A DNA stretch of 64,000 bases from Devosia sp. Leaf420 (GCF_001425445.1 NZ_LMQU01000012.1:454278-518277); one strand, 5' to 3'; numbered from the stretch's first letter, positions 23,375-32,796 are shown. Notes: generated by a model from the sequence alone, not told the origin. Translations and numbers: made by a program.

Positions 23375-26300
23375 TTAGACCGCGAAATATTCCTGCAGGG
23401 CGCGGACCTGTAGGCTGCCTTGGCGGAGGGCAACTATGCCTTCTACGGCGGCGAGGGCGCCGTCGATGGTCGTGTAGTAGGGTATCTTCGCGTAGAGCGC
23501 CGTGCGGCGGATGTCGCGGCTGTCGGAGATCGACTTGAGGCCATCGGTCGTGTTGATCACCAGCTGCACGCCGCCATTTTTCATCGAGTCGACGATGTGC
23601 GGACGGCCTTCGAGGACCTTGTTGATCTTGGTCGCGGGCACATTGTTATCGACGAGATAGCGCTGGGTGCCGCCGGTCGCGAGGATTTCGAAGCCGGCTT
23701 CGACCAGATGGCGGGCCATATCGACGATGTATTGCTTGTCGTCATCGCGGACCGAGATGAAGGCCTTGCCTGAGGTTGGCACCTTCTGGCCGGCGCCCAT
23801 CTGGGATTTCGCAAAGGCGATGGCAAAATTGTTGTCGAGGCCGATGACTTCGCCGGTCGACTTCATTTCAGGGCCGAGCACCGTATCGACGCCGGGGAAG
23901 CGGTTGAACGGGAAGACGGCTTCCTTGACGGCGATGTGCTTGAGCTTCTTCTCGGTGAGATTGAAGCTCGCAAGGCTTTCGCCGGCCATGACGCGCGAAG
24001 CGATCTTGGCGATGGGTTCGCCGATGACCTTGGCGACGAAGGGCACGGTGCGCGAGGCGCGTGGGTTCACTTCGATCAGGTAGATCGTGCCATCCTTATA
24101 GGCGTATTGGACGTTCATCAGGCCGCCGACCTTGAGCGCGAAGGCCAGTTCGCGGGTCTGGCGCTTGAGTTCCTCGATGACTTCGGGCGGGAGGCTGCGC
24201 GGGGGCAGGGAGCAAGCGGAATCGCCGGAGTGAATGCCGGCCTCTTCGATGTGCTCCATGATGCCGGCAACGAAGACGTCCTTGCCGTCGCAGAGGGCGT
24301 CGACGTCGATTTCGATGGCGCCGGAAAGGTAGGCATCGAACAGCAGCGGGTTGTCGGAGAGGACAGAGTTGATCTGCCCGGTCCGATCATTGGGGTAGCG
24401 CTGGAGGATATCGGGCGGCACGAGGCCGGTCAGGGTATCCTGAATGTAACGCTCGAACTCGTTCGCGCTGTGCACGATCGCCATGGCACGGCCGCCGAGG
24501 ACATAGGACGGGCGGATGACCAGCGGATAGCCCAAGCGCTCGGCAACAAGGCGTGATTGTTCAAGGCTGTAGGCGATGCCGTTCTTGGGCTGAGTCAACT
24601 CGAGACGGTTGAGCAGCTTCATGAACAGATCGCGGTCTTCAGCGAGATCGATGGAGTCGGGCTGGGTGCCGAGGATCGGCACGCCGGCCTTCTGCACGGC
24701 CTCGGCGAGGTTGAGCGGGGTCTGGCCGCCGAACTGCACAATAACGCCATGGAGCGTGCCGTTCTGCTTTTCGCGCAGCAGGATTTCGATGACGTCTTCC
24801 TCGGTCAGCGGCTCGAAATAGAGGCGGTCGGAGGTGTCGTAGTCGGTCGAAACAGTTTCCGGATTGCAGTTGACCATGATGGTTTCGTACCCGGCATCGG
24901 CCAGCGCGAAGGCTGCATGGCAACAGCAATAATCGAACTCGATGCCTTGGCCGATGCGGTTGGGGCCGCCACCGAGGATGACGACCTTTTTACGGTCGGA
25001 CGGCCGGGACTCGTCTTCGACCTTGCCGCCGAAGGGGGCTTCGTAGGTCGAGTACATGTAAGCGGTTGGTGACGCGAATTCGGCGGCGGACGTGTCGATG
25101 CGCTTATAGGCGGGACGCACTTCGAGGCTATGGCGCAGCTTGCGGACATCCGAGGTCTTGACGCCAGCGAGCTGGGCGAGACGCGAGTCCGAAAAGCCCA
25201 TGGATTTGAGCTGGCGCAGGTTGGCGGCGTCCTGCGGGAGACCGAACTCCTTGACCTTGGCTTCCATGTCGACGATGCCGCGCATCTGTTCGAGGAACCA
25301 CGGGTCGATCTTGCAGGCCTCAAAGATTTCTTCGTTGGAAAGGCCAAGGCGCATGGCTTCGGCGACGTGGAGGAGGCGGTTTGGCGTCGGGGTGCCGAGG
25401 GCGGCCTTGATGGCGTTCTTGTCTTCGCCTTCGCCGAGGCCGGGAATGCCGATCTCGTTGAGACCGGTGAGGCCGGTTTCGAGCGAGCGCAGGGCCTTCT
25501 GGAGCGATTCCTGGAAGGTGCGGCCGATGGCCATGGCTTCGCCGACCGACTTCATCGAGGTGGTCAGGCGATTATCGGCACCCGGGAATTTTTCGAAAGC
25601 GAAGCGCGGGATCTTGGTGACGACATAGTCGATGGTCGGCTCGAACGAGGCCGGGGTGGCGCCGCCGGTGATGTCGTTTTCCAATTCGTCGAGCGTGTAG
25701 CCGACGGCGAGGCGGGCGGCGACCTTGGCGATCGGGAAGCCGGTGGCCTTCGATGCAAGAGCGGACGAGCGCGAGACGCGCGGGTTCATTTCGATGACGA
25801 CCATGCGGCCGTCGGCAGGGTTGATGCCGAACTGAACGTTGGAACCGCCGGTTTCAACACCGATCTCGCGCAGAACCGCCAGCGAGGCGTCGCGCATGAT
25901 CTGGTATTCCTTGTCGGTCAGGGTCAGGGCCGGGGCGACGGTGATGCTGTCGCCGGTGTGGACGCCCATGGGATCGATGTTCTCGATCGAGCAGATGATG
26001 ATGCAGTTGTCCTTTTTATCGCGGACAACCTCCATCTCGTATTCCTTCCAGCCGAGGACGGATTCTTCGACGAGGACTTCGTTGGTGGGAGAGGCGTCGA
26101 CGCCACTCTCGACGATGGCGAGATATTCTTCGCGGTTGTAGGCGATGCCGCCGCCGGTGCCGCCAAGGGTGAAGCTCGGGCGGATGATGCAGGGGAGGCC
26201 GATGACCTCAAGCGCCTGCAGGGCTTCGATGGTGTTGTGGGCGAGCATGGAGCGCGGGGTTTCGAGCCCGATCTTCTTCATGGCATCGCGGAAGAGTTCG

Positions 26301-26686
26301 CGGTCTTCGGCCTTGTCGATGGCTTCGGCAGTCGCGCCGATCATTTCAACGCCGAACTTTTCGAGGACGCCCATCTTGCGCAGCGACAGGGCGCAATTCA
26401 GCGCCGTCTGGCCGCCCATGGTGGGGAGGAGCGCGTCGGGGCGTTCCTTCTCGATGATCTTGGCGACCACTTCGGGGGTAATCGGCTCCATATAGGTCGC
26501 GTGGGCCAGATCCGGATCGGTCATGATCGTCGCGGGATTGGAGTTTACCAGAATGATCCGGTAGCCCTCTTCCTTCAGCGCCTTGCAGGCCTGAGTGCCG
26601 GAATAGTCGAACTCGCATGCCTGCCCAATGATGATGGGGCCCGCGCCGATGATCAGGATCGATTTGATGTCGGTACGTTTTGGCAT
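23375..26686 (-). CDS. carB: Carbamoyl-phosphate synthase large subunit
   Basis: 1103 residues. Makes carbamoyl phosphate from bicarbonate, ammonia (from CarA) and two ATP, feeding arginine and pyrimidine synthesis. Two homologous ATP-grasp halves are visible: the N-terminal carboxyphosphate domain with [15 protein letters not shown] and [12 protein letters not shown], and the carbamoyl-phosphate domain with [17 protein letters not shown] and SYVLGGRAM. They are separated by the oligomerisation region and followed by a C-terminal MGS-like allosteric domain (about 960-1103, with TGGTQRYL). carA lies 11.8 kb downstream in window coordinates on the same strand, so the two are not an operon here. 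Confidence 0.97.
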   Translation of the reverse strand: MPKRTDIKSILIIGAGPIIIGQACEFDYSGTQACKALKEEGYRIILVNSNPATIMTDPDLAHATYMEPITPEVVAKIIEKERPDALLPTMGGQTALNCALSLRKMGVLEKFGVEMIGATAEAIDKAEDRELFRDAMKKIGLETPRSMLAHNTIEALQALEVIGLPCIIRPSFTLGGTGGGIAYNREEYLAIVESGVDASPTNEVLVEESVLGWKEYEMEVVRDKKDNCIIICSIENIDPMGVHTGDSITVAPALTLTDKEYQIMRDASLAVLREIGVETGGSNVQFGINPADGRMVVIEMNPRVSRSSALASKATGFPIAKVAARLAVGYTLDELENDITGGATPASFEPTIDYVVTKIPRFAFEKFPGADNRLTTSMKSVGEAMAIGRTFQESLQKALRSLETGLTGLNEIGIPGLGEGEDKNAIKAALGTPTPNRLLHVAEAMRLGLSNEEIFEACKIDPWFLEQMRGIVDMEAKVKEFGLPQDAANLRQLKSMGFSDSRLAQLAGVKTSDVRKLRHSLEVRPAYKRIDTSAAEFASPTAYMYSTYEAPFGGKVEDESRPSDRKKVVILGGGPNRIGQGIEFDYCCCHAAFALADAGYETIMVNCNPETVSTDYDTSDRLYFEPLTEEDVIEILLREKQNGTLHGVIVQFGGQTPLNLAEAVQKAGVPILGTQPDSIDLAEDRDLFMKLLNRLELTQPKNGIAYSLEQSRLVAERLGYPLVIRPSYVLGGRAMAIVHSANEFERYIQDTLTGLVPPDILQRYPNDRTGQINSVLSDNPLLFDAYLSGAIEIDVDALCDGKDVFVAGIMEHIEEAGIHSGDSACSLPPRSLPPEVIEELKRQTRELAFALKVGGLMNVQYAYKDGTIYLIEVNPRASRTVPFVAKVIGEPIAKIASRVMAGESLASFNLTEKKLKHIAVKEAVFPFNRFPGVDTVLGPEMKSTGEVIGLDNNFAIAFAKSQMGAGQKVPTSGKAFISVRDDDKQYIVDMARHLVEAGFEILATGGTQRYLVDNNVPATKINKVLEGRPHIVDSMKNGGVQLVINTTDGLKSISDSRDIRRTALYAKIPYYTTIDGALAAVEGIVALRQGSLQVRALQEYFAV

Positions 26687-27133
26687 GGCGCTCGCTCTCT
26701 AACAATTTGGAAGCGGGCGAGGGGAGGAATCGCCCGGACACACCTGTCCGCGCGAAACCCGCACGGCAACTGAGCGCTGCAACGCGGGGAAGAAGACCGA
26801 ACATGGTGGTTAGGTGGGCTGTCTAACCGAAGAGTCGCGGGAAGGGAAGGGGCCGAGTGCTTTGCGGTGCGTTTGTCCATGGCTCTCCGCGTGCGGCGTG
26901 GAGAATGGATACTGCGGGACGATTGGAGAGCGCAGTGAAACTGCGTGTTGCGGTCTACTTCGGCAGCGAGTCGAGAATTCTATGTGCAGGATTTGCACGA
27001 CCACCGAGATTAGCTTCTGTCATCCTTGCCTAATCTTTGCCCAAGAATGACCCAAGAGTGGTCCAATACCTGCCTTGTTAGGCGCCTCACATGGGCGTGA
27101 TCAAAAGTCGATCATTCATTGTATGAGGTAGAT
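26687..27133. other. Gap between carB and a divergent lipoprotein gene
   Basis: 447 bp that must hold the carB promoter and leader (minus strand) and the lipoprotein promoter (plus strand). I see no recognisable riboswitch, PyrR-type attenuator, strong terminator or credible ORF. The region near 26950-27130 is AT-richer, as expected for promoters. Confidence 0.4.
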
Positions 27134-27313
27134 ATGAAGAACTTGCGATTTGCTGCTCTGGCAGTTGTCACGGCTATGGCTCTTGCGGCTTGTGGTGGGG
27201 ATGCTCCGCCGCCTGCAGATGCACCGTCGAACACCACGACCACTCCAGCACCTGCGACTACGCCAGCAACGCCTCCGGCCACGACGCCGGCGACACCGCC
27301 AGCTTCCCAGTAA
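27134..27313 (+). CDS. Small lipoprotein with Thr/Pro repeats
   Basis: 59 residues. A lipoprotein signal ends in the lipobox LAAC (Cys20). The mature part is only about 40 residues and consists of a Pro/Ala/Thr low-complexity stretch with TTPATPPAT repeated twice. ATG 27134 has a GAGG site; an upstream ATG at 27119 in frame is poorer. Such tiny lipoproteins are common in Hyphomicrobiales and have no known function. A strong terminator follows 14 bp after the stop. Confidence 0.75.
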   Translation: MKNLRFAALAVVTAMALAACGGDAPPPADAPSNTTTTPAPATTPATPPATTPATPPASQ

Positions 27314-27327
27314 GCGGCCTCCCATTT

Positions 27328-27359
27328 GCCCCGGCTTCGGCCGGGGCTTTTGCTTTTTT
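27328..27359 (+). terminator. Rho-independent terminator
   Basis: 8-bp perfect stem GCCCCGGC/GCCGGGGC with a TTCG loop, then TTTTGCTTTTTT. It ends the lipoprotein transcript just before the convergent response-regulator stop. Confidence 0.9.
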
Positions 27360-27726
27360 AGGCTGCTGTCGCCATTTTCTGGCTGTGAAGGGCGGCAAGA
27401 ACGGCATCGAGGCTGTAGGGCTTGGGCACGAAGGTGGCGCCCAAAGGCAGATCGGTTGCTGTCGGGATAACGCCGCCTGAGACGACCACGATCGGCAGGC
27501 CAGGTCGCGCCTGCGCGGCGAGCCGGGCGAGAGCCAGACCATCCGGTCCAAGCCCGAGTTCTATATCGGTGATCATTGCGGTGATCGTATCATCGACCAG
27601 ACGCGCGGCAGTTGCAGCGGTCGTCGCCGATACCGGGGTGTAACCCATCTCCTCAAGCTGATCGCACAGATCAAGCAGAAGCAGTGGACTGTCTTCGACT
27701 ACCAGGATCTTGGAAAGATTCGACAT
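27358..27726 (-). CDS. Single-domain response regulator (CheY-like receiver)
   Basis: 122 residues comprising only a receiver domain. The acidic pair is Glu11/Asp12 (VVEDSP), the phosphoacceptor is Asp54 (MITDIELG), the switch residue is Ser83 (VVSGG) and the lysine is Lys102 (FVPKPYS). There is no output domain, so it acts by protein contact, for example in a phosphorelay or as a phosphate sink. The start is ATG 27726 with GAGAGGGG ahead; the frame is open further but without a ribosome site. No kinase gene is adjacent. Confidence 0.88.
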   Translation of the reverse strand: MSNLSKILVVEDSPLLLLDLCDQLEEMGYTPVSATTAATAARLVDDTITAMITDIELGLGPDGLALARLAAQARPGLPIVVVSGGVIPTATDLPLGATFVPKPYSLDAVLAALHSQKMATAA

Positions 27727-27855
27727 CGGCTTCCCCTCTCGCACAGACATAAAGGGAAGCCCGTGGAAAGCTGAACGTTGCATGCGGTGATAGCATGGCT
27801 GTCAGTATGGTTAGGATTTTACTAAAATTGTATCGAATTGAACTTGCGGCTCTAC

Positions 27856-28959
27856 TTAGAGCTGCGATCGATAGAGTGCGACGCGAATGCCGCCATGGAG
27901 CACCGGGGCCAAGGCCGGCTCGAATTTGAGGCCGGTCGCCTGGGCGAGGGACTTGTCGGCGGTGATGATGCCGACGCGCCAGCCAGCAAAGCGTGTTTTG
28001 AGCACTTTGCCAAGGGTGCGGTGGAGGCTGACGAGCGGGGCTTTGTCGCCAATGCGCGTGCCATAGGGCGGGTTGAGGATCACGAGACCAGGCGGACCGG
28101 GCGGTGGCTCCAGTTCTTCGATGGATTTTTGCTCGAAGCGGGTGATGGCGTCGACGCCGGAGCGCGTGGCGTTTTCGTTCGCCATGCGAATGGCGCCAGC
28201 GTCGCGGTCCGAGCCGTGGAAGAGAACGGACGGCGTGATGCCAGGGGTGTGGGGGCGCAGTGCGGCGAAGGCCTTGGTGTCGAAGGAGGGGAGGCTTTCG
28301 AAGGCGAAGCTGCGTTGGCGGCCGGGGATGAGGCCAGAGGCGATTTCGGCGGCTTCGATGACGAAGGTACCGGAGCCGCACATGGGGTCGAGCACGGGCT
28401 CGATGCCATCAAAACCGCATTGGCGGAGGAACATGGCCGCCATGGTTTCGCGCATGGGGGCTTTGTTGACCGCTTCCTTGAAACCGCGCTTGTGGAGCGA
28501 CTCGCCGGTCGTGTCGATGCTGAGGGTGACGAGGTCGTCTTCGATGCGGACCATGACGCGGAGGGCGGCGTCCTCAGTGATCGGTGCGCCGAACTCTTCG
28601 GTAATGGCGATGGCGACACGTTGGGCGGCGGCGCCTGCGTGGTAGATGCGCGAGCGCTTGCAGCTGGCTTCGACGCGGAGGGGAACGTTGCGGCTGAGAA
28701 AATCACCCCAGGGGATTTTTCGCGAGCGTTTGTCGAGTTGAGCCAAGTGCATAGCGCGGAATTCAGCGAAGCGCGCAAGGATGCGGGTGGGGCCGCGGAG
28801 GACGAGATTGGCGCGCCAGACGTCGGCCCAGGTACCCTCGAAGGTGACGCCGCCATCGGTGACGCGCGACGAGGGGAAGCCATTTTCGAGCGCCTCTTCG
28901 CAAAGAGGCGCTTCAAGGCCGGGGGTCGAAACGAGATAGATGGGGAAGCTGGCGGTCAT
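27856..28959 (-). CDS. RlmL/RlmK-type 23S rRNA guanine methyltransferase family protein
   Basis: 367 residues. The N-terminal ferredoxin-like/THUMP region (about 1-160) has PIYLVSTPGLEAPL and SIDTTGESLHKRGFK, where LHKRGYR is the hallmark entry to the catalytic domain. Then comes the SAM-binding methyltransferase domain (about 165-367), with DPMCGSGTFVIEAA and the base-flipping catalytic motif NPPYGTRIG. By homology it makes N2-methylguanosine in 23S rRNA (the m2G2445 half of E. coli RlmL). It lacks the second (RlmK) methyltransferase domain, as is usual in alphaproteobacteria. Confidence 0.88.
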   Translation of the reverse strand: MTASFPIYLVSTPGLEAPLCEEALENGFPSSRVTDGGVTFEGTWADVWRANLVLRGPTRILARFAEFRAMHLAQLDKRSRKIPWGDFLSRNVPLRVEASCKRSRIYHAGAAAQRVAIAITEEFGAPITEDAALRVMVRIEDDLVTLSIDTTGESLHKRGFKEAVNKAPMRETMAAMFLRQCGFDGIEPVLDPMCGSGTFVIEAAEIASGLIPGRQRSFAFESLPSFDTKAFAALRPHTPGITPSVLFHGSDRDAGAIRMANENATRSGVDAITRFEQKSIEELEPPPGPPGLVILNPPYGTRIGDKAPLVSLHRTLGKVLKTRFAGWRVGIITADKSLAQATGLKFEPALAPVLHGGIRVALYRSQL

Positions 28960-28999
28960 CCGTCTGACCTAGCTTGCCCATCCCTTGGCTGCAATGGGC

Positions 29000-29425
29000 T
29001 CAGTTGTTGATCGAGAAGATGCCCCACTGCGTATCCGCGCAGGAGTCATCGAGGCAGACATTAGTGATCCACATGGCGCCGTTCGCGAGACCGACGCCTT
29101 CGCTGGTGACGATCAGATCATCGACATCCTGAGACGCGACGCCGTCGATCGTTTCCTGGGTGACGAGGGTATCGAAGTTGTCCTCGAAATCCTGCTGGCT
29201 GAGAATATCGTAGGTTTCGCCATTGGCATTGATGGTCAGCGGATAGATGGCGAAGGCAGCAAAATCGACCGGATTATAGGTGGATGCCTGCTGAACGTCC
29301 GAGAAAAGCTCGAAAAATCCGTCGGCATTGCCGTGAATATTCTCGATGTCGGCATAGACCTGCTCTTCGCTGGCAAAGGCTGGGCTGGAAATAAGCAGGG
29401 CGAGAGCCGCGATGGCGAGGCGCAT
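29000..29425 (-). CDS. Secreted acidic protein of unknown function
   Basis: 141 residues with a signal peptide (1-18, SPAFAS). The mature protein is acidic (pI low by composition) and rich in Asp/Asn/Gln. It ends WITNVCLDDSCADTQWGIFSINN, with a paired-cysteine CLDDSC near the terminus. I recognise no family. It is divergent from motA, and a perfect 8-bp hairpin lies between them (29493). Confidence 0.6.
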   Translation of the reverse strand: MRLAIAALALLISSPAFASEEQVYADIENIHGNADGFFELFSDVQQASTYNPVDFAAFAIYPLTINANGETYDILSQQDFEDNFDTLVTQETIDGVASQDVDDLIVTSEGVGLANGAMWITNVCLDDSCADTQWGIFSINN

Positions 29426-29492
29426 AAACTGTTCTCCGGGACCTATATCGGCTAGGTGCGGCAGATTTGCTTCAAATCACGGCGACTACAAG

Positions 29493-29517
29493 ACGGGCGG
29501 CAAAATATACCGCCCGT
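29493..29517. other. Inverted repeat in the divergent motA upstream region
   Basis: ACGGGCGG and CCGCCCGT form a perfect 8-bp inverted repeat around CAAAATATA. It sits upstream of both divergent genes, so it is not a terminator for either. It may be an operator or a leader hairpin of motA. Confidence 0.4.
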
Positions 29518-29607
29518 TAAGCGTAGACCGCCATTATGGCCCTGTCGGAGATGGCAGGCCTGGTCTGCTCCCCCCGCGAGTTTCAGTATTGCGTCAGGTC
29601 GGGTTCG

Positions 29608-30471
29608 ATGCGTCTCATTATCGGTGTTATCTTTGTCTTTGCCTGCGTTCTCGGCGGCTATGCCGCAATGGGCGGGCACGTCGAAGTTCTCTGGCAGCCC
29701 TTCGAATTCGTCATCATTCTGGGTGCCGCGATCGGCGCCTACATCATCGGCAATAGTGGCCGGGTGCTGAAGTCGACCATCGGCATTTTCGGCACGCTGT
29801 TCAAAGGGCCGCGCTACAACAAGGCGGCCTACGTAGAATTGCTTGGCCTGCAGTTCAGCCTTTACAAGCTGATCCAGGCCAAGGGTGTGCTGGCGATCGA
29901 ACCGCATATCGAAAATCCGCACGATTCCGAGCTGTTCAACCGCTTCCCGACCTTTGCCAAGAACCACCACGCGGTGGAATTCATGTGCGACTATCTGCGC
30001 ATGGTGACCATGGGCACGAACAATGCCCATGAAATGGAAGCGCTGATGGACGAGGAACTCGAAACCCATCACCAGGAGCAGGAACAGCTCGTCGGCGCCA
30101 TGCAGGCCCTGGCTGACGGTACGCCGGCTCTTGGCATCGTGGCCGCCGTGCTTGGCGTTATCAAGACTATGGGCGCCATCACCGAGCCGCCGGAAGTTCT
30201 CGGCCACCTCATCGGCGGCGCTCTCGTCGGTACCTTCTTCGGCGTGTTCGTCGCTTACGGTTTCTTTGGCCCGATGGCGCAGTCGCTGCGCGGCATCTTC
30301 GAAGCTGAATCCAAGTATTTCCTCTCGATGAAGGTCGGCCTTCTCGCCCATATCAGCGGCCAGCCGCCTGTTATGGCGGTGGAATTTGCCCGCAAAGCTC
30401 TGATGAGCGATGTGCGCCCGACCTTCAACGAGGTCGAAGAGGCTACTGCGGCCCTCCCGGCTGCGACCTGA
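29608..30471 (+). CDS. motA: Flagellar motor stator protein MotA
   Basis: 287-residue inner-membrane stator subunit that conducts protons with MotB and pushes on FliG. Four transmembrane helices are visible (about 2-22, 30-48, and the pair near 170-230). The conserved helix-3 block DGTPALGIVAAVLGVIKTMG contains the functional proline. A large cytoplasmic loop (about 60-165) carries the FliG-contacting charges. ATG 29608 begins MRLIIGVIF, the normal MotA N-terminus; an upstream ATG at 29536 would add an unrelated 24-residue leader. motB follows after a hairpin-containing 63-bp gap. Confidence 0.93.
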   Translation: MRLIIGVIFVFACVLGGYAAMGGHVEVLWQPFEFVIILGAAIGAYIIGNSGRVLKSTIGIFGTLFKGPRYNKAAYVELLGLQFSLYKLIQAKGVLAIEPHIENPHDSELFNRFPTFAKNHHAVEFMCDYLRMVTMGTNNAHEMEALMDEELETHHQEQEQLVGAMQALADGTPALGIVAAVLGVIKTMGAITEPPEVLGHLIGGALVGTFFGVFVAYGFFGPMAQSLRGIFEAESKYFLSMKVGLLAHISGQPPVMAVEFARKALMSDVRPTFNEVEEATAALPAAT

Positions 30472-30492
30472 TCTGATTTTTTCGAGTAACGT

Positions 30493-30510
30493 GCCGCCCC
30501 GAGGGGCGGC
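30493..30510 (+). other. Hairpin in the motA-motB gap
   Basis: GCCGCCC CGAG GGGCGGC lies between motA and motB with no T run directly after it. It could set relative expression by stabilising motA mRNA ends. Confidence 0.4.
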
Positions 30511-30534
30511 GCAGTAGTTTTCTGCGGGGCGGCC

Positions 30535-31455
30535 ATGGCCAATTTCGAACAGCCAATCATCATCAAGAAGGTCAAGAAGGGTGGCCACGGCCACCATGGC
30601 GGGGCGTGGAAGATCGCCTATGCCGACTTCGTGACGGCCATGATGGCCTTCTTCCTCCTCATGTGGCTCATCAACATGACGACGGCAGAGCAAAAGCAGG
30701 GTCTCGCCGACTACTTCTCGCCACCATCGATCAGCCTTTCCTCCAGCGGGGCAGGCGGGGTCATGGGCGGGCAGGCGATGGACAACGAAGGCGCGAGCAT
30801 GTCCGGCTCGGCTTCCGACATCACGGCCAAGGAGCCGGCATCGCCCTCTGACGCCACCACGGGTGAAGCCGAGAAGGCTGTGGGCGGGCAGGCCAAAGAG
30901 AATGGTAGCGAATTGCAGGCGACGAGCGATTCTGAATTCAATCTCAAATCGGTGGATTCGCAGGAATTCCACTCGGCTGCGGCGAGCATTCGCCAGGCCT
31001 GGCAGTCTATGCCTGAGCTGACCCCGTTCATGGACAATCTGATGATCGAAGAGACCGAAGATGGTCTCGATATCCAGATCGTCGACCAGCAGGGCCGTCG
31101 CATGTTCCCCGAGGGTTCGAAATATCCGCTGGAAACGACGCGCGCAGCGATCGCTGCAATGGCGCCCTATCTGCAGCAGCTCAATGCGCAGATGTCGATA
31201 TCGGGATATACGGCCGCTGGTGGGCGCTATGAAAATCCGCGCTATGGCGCCTGGGAGCTTTCGGCTGATCGCGCCAATGTCGTGCGGTCGACGTTGGGTG
31301 AATTTGGGCTGAGCGATGATCGCATCAAGTCGGTGTCCGGCCGGGCGACGGATGAACCCTTCTTCCCGAACGATCCCTATATGGCGGCCAATGAGCGCGT
31401 GAAGATCACTGTGATCAAGACAGCGCCGCCAGTACCGATGAGCCTCAAGCCATAG
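30535..31455 (+). CDS. motB: Flagellar motor protein MotB
   Basis: 306 residues. The N-terminal cytoplasmic tail is Lys/His/Gly-rich (KKVKKGGHGHHGG). It is followed by a single transmembrane helix with the proton-binding aspartate in YADFVTAMMAFF (Asp31). Then come a plug/linker region rich in Ser/Gly/Ala (about 62-140) and a C-terminal OmpA-like peptidoglycan-binding domain (about 165-300), with SISGYTAAGG and SADRANVVR. The tail and linker are the alphaproteobacterial form. Follows motA, with which it forms the stator. Confidence 0.92.
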   Translation: MANFEQPIIIKKVKKGGHGHHGGAWKIAYADFVTAMMAFFLLMWLINMTTAEQKQGLADYFSPPSISLSSSGAGGVMGGQAMDNEGASMSGSASDITAKEPASPSDATTGEAEKAVGGQAKENGSELQATSDSEFNLKSVDSQEFHSAAASIRQAWQSMPELTPFMDNLMIEETEDGLDIQIVDQQGRRMFPEGSKYPLETTRAAIAAMAPYLQQLNAQMSISGYTAAGGRYENPRYGAWELSADRANVVRSTLGEFGLSDDRIKSVSGRATDEPFFPNDPYMAANERVKITVIKTAPPVPMSLKP

Positions 31456-31473
31456 GACTGTGGCGTCTCTATT

Positions 31474-31499
31474 TTCCTGAGCCTTTTGCGGCTCAGGAA
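31474..31499 (+). terminator. Hairpin after motB
   Basis: 10-bp perfect stem TTCCTGAGCC/GGCTCAGGAA around TTTTGC, 19 bp past the motB stop. A second, stronger terminator follows at 31514. Confidence 0.6.
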
Positions 31500-31513
31500 C
31501 GATAACATGCTGG

Positions 31514-31543
31514 AACGCCGCGCAGTGCGCGGCGTTCTTCTTT
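31514..31543 (+). terminator. Rho-independent terminator after motB
   Basis: 10-bp perfect stem AACGCCGCGC/GCGCGGCGTT with a 3-nt loop, then CTTCTTTG. It separates motB from the DUF1328 gene. Confidence 0.75.
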
Positions 31544-31570
31544 GCAGAGTTCTATTCTGCGAGAAGCGTC

Positions 31571-31744
31571 ATGTTGCAGTTGTTGCTTATTCTGATCGTT
31601 GTCGCCGTCGTATCGGGCGCCATGGGCTTTACCGGCGTCGCAGCTGGCGCGGCAGGCCTTGCCAAGATCATCTTCGTTTTGATGCTGCTCGGCATCGGTC
31701 TCATCGTCATTCTGACGATGATGGGGCTAGCCATTTTGTTCTGA
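31571..31744 (+). CDS. DUF1328 (YtjA-like) small membrane protein
   Basis: 57 residues, MLQLLLILIVVAVV.., with two hydrophobic helices separated by a short Gly/Ala turn (GFTGVAAGAAGLAKI). The GFTG-x-A-x(4)-A motif followed by an I/L-rich second helix is the DUF1328/YtjA signature. A GAGAAG ribosome site precedes ATG 31571. Function is unknown; homologues are stress- or stationary-phase-related small membrane proteins in other bacteria. A hairpin at 31770 follows. Confidence 0.85.
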   Translation: MLQLLLILIVVAVVSGAMGFTGVAAGAAGLAKIIFVLMLLGIGLIVILTMMGLAILF

Positions 31745-31769
31745 AAATTAGCTGCAGCCGGAGAGAAGA

Positions 31770-31791
31770 AAGGGCGCCTTGCGGCGCCCTT
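31770..31791. terminator. Bidirectional terminator between DUF1328 gene and ohr
   Basis: 9-bp perfect stem AAGGGCGCC/GGCGCCCTT with loop TTGC, flanked by TTTCTTCTC on the minus side. It sits between converging genes. Confidence 0.75.
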
Positions 31792-31797
31792 GGTGTT

Positions 31798-32235
31798 TTA
31801 GGCAACGGTCAGCGTGACGTCGACATTGCCGCGGGTGGCGTTGGAATAGGGGCAGACTTCGTGGGCCTTGTGGACCAAGGATTCTGCGTCTTCCTTGGAA
31901 AAGCCGGGGAGGTTGACCTTGAGCTCGACCGCAATGTTGAAGCCCTTGGCGCCTTCATTGGCGTTTTCGCCGAACGAAACGGAAGCGTCGATCGTGGTTT
32001 CGTCGGGAACCTTGATTTTTTCGCCGCGGGCGACGGCCTTCAGCGCGCCGAGGAAGCAGGCGGAATAGCCGGCGGCAAAGAGCTGCTCAGGGTTGGTGCC
32101 CGGGCCATCATTGCCGCCCATGGCCTTGGGGGTGTCGAGCGTTACGGCAAGACGACCGTCATCGGTCTTGCTGGTGCCGGTGCGGCCGCCGGTGGTGTGG
32201 GCGTGGGCGGTATAGACTGCAGACTTGATCGACAT
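31798..32235 (-). CDS. ohr: Organic hydroperoxide resistance protein Ohr
   Basis: 145-residue thiol peroxidase of the OsmC/Ohr family that reduces organic (lipid) hydroperoxides using lipoylated proteins. The two redox cysteines are in GYSACFLGAL (Cys60) and HEVCPYSNATRGN (Cys128), with the TGGRTG start and the GTNPEQLFAAG motif characteristic of Ohr rather than OsmC. It is divergent from ohrR with a palindromic operator between, so it is predicted to be repressed until peroxide oxidises OhrR. Confidence 0.95.
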   Translation of the reverse strand: MSIKSAVYTAHAHTTGGRTGTSKTDDGRLAVTLDTPKAMGGNDGPGTNPEQLFAAGYSACFLGALKAVARGEKIKVPDETTIDASVSFGENANEGAKGFNIAVELKVNLPGFSKEDAESLVHKAHEVCPYSNATRGNVDVTLTVA

Positions 32236-32283
32236 GTTTTGCTCCTGTGAGAGGGCTGAAATCTCGTGACACGGAATTCAATA

Positions 32284-32304
32284 GCGCACAATTAAATTGC
32301 GCGC
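32284..32304. promoter_or_regulatory. Predicted OhrR operator
   Basis: Imperfect 21-bp palindrome: arms GCGC.CAATT and AATTG.GCGC about a central A, with one mismatched pair. It lies between divergent ohr and ohrR and resembles the CAATT/AATTG core of known OhrR sites. An incomplete second half-site, GCGCAATAGAAATTTGTG, follows to the right. Confidence 0.7.
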
Positions 32305-32349
32305 AATAGAAATTTGTGGGATAGGTTGGATCGAAGTTGGAGAGGGCGC

Positions 32350-32793
32350 ATGGTTATTAAAAAGATGCCGACGATCGACCAGATGCTGTGCTTTGCCATT
32401 TATTCGGCCGGACACGCCTTCACGCGTTTCTATAAGCCGCGGCTGGACGCGCTCGATCTCACCTATCCGCAATATCTCGTCTTCCTCGTGCTCTGGGAGA
32501 AGGACGACATCACGGTAAAGACCTTGGGCGAGCGATTGTTCCTCGATTCCGGCACGATCACCCCATTGGTGAAGCGGCTTGAGGCGCGGGGGCTGGTGAG
32601 CCGCGAGCGCGATAAGGTCGATGAGCGGCAGGTGCGGATCAAGCTGACGGACGAGGGGCGGGAGATGGAAACCAAGGCATTGGCCATCCCGCTGGCGGTC
32701 GTCGAGGGGACCGGTGGATCGCTCGAAAGTATCGACGCGCTCCGGCAAGAGCTGGATTCACTGCGCGAGCGGCTCGACGCCGCGGTGCGATAG
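32350..32793 (+). CDS. ohrR: OhrR, MarR-family organic peroxide sensor/repressor
   Basis: 147-residue winged-helix repressor. The peroxide-sensing cysteine is Cys14 in DQMLCFAIYSAGH, the position conserved in OhrR. LTYPQYLVFLVLWEKD and the wing/recognition helix LFLDSGTITPLVKRLEARGLVSRERD are typical of the family. The conserved Tyr residues that hydrogen-bond the reactive thiolate are present (Tyr18 and Tyr28). Divergent from ohr. ATG 32350 has GAGAGGG ahead. A strong terminator follows the stop. Confidence 0.92.
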   Translation: MVIKKMPTIDQMLCFAIYSAGHAFTRFYKPRLDALDLTYPQYLVFLVLWEKDDITVKTLGERLFLDSGTITPLVKRLEARGLVSRERDKVDERQVRIKLTDEGREMETKALAIPLAVVEGTGGSLESIDALRQELDSLRERLDAAVR

Positions 32794-32796
32794 GGG

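Noticed and set aside
25130-26773. 547-residue open frame antisense to carB
   Set aside because: Opposite strand of a strongly conserved gene; Asp/Gly/Glu-rich pseudo-sequence from codon bias.
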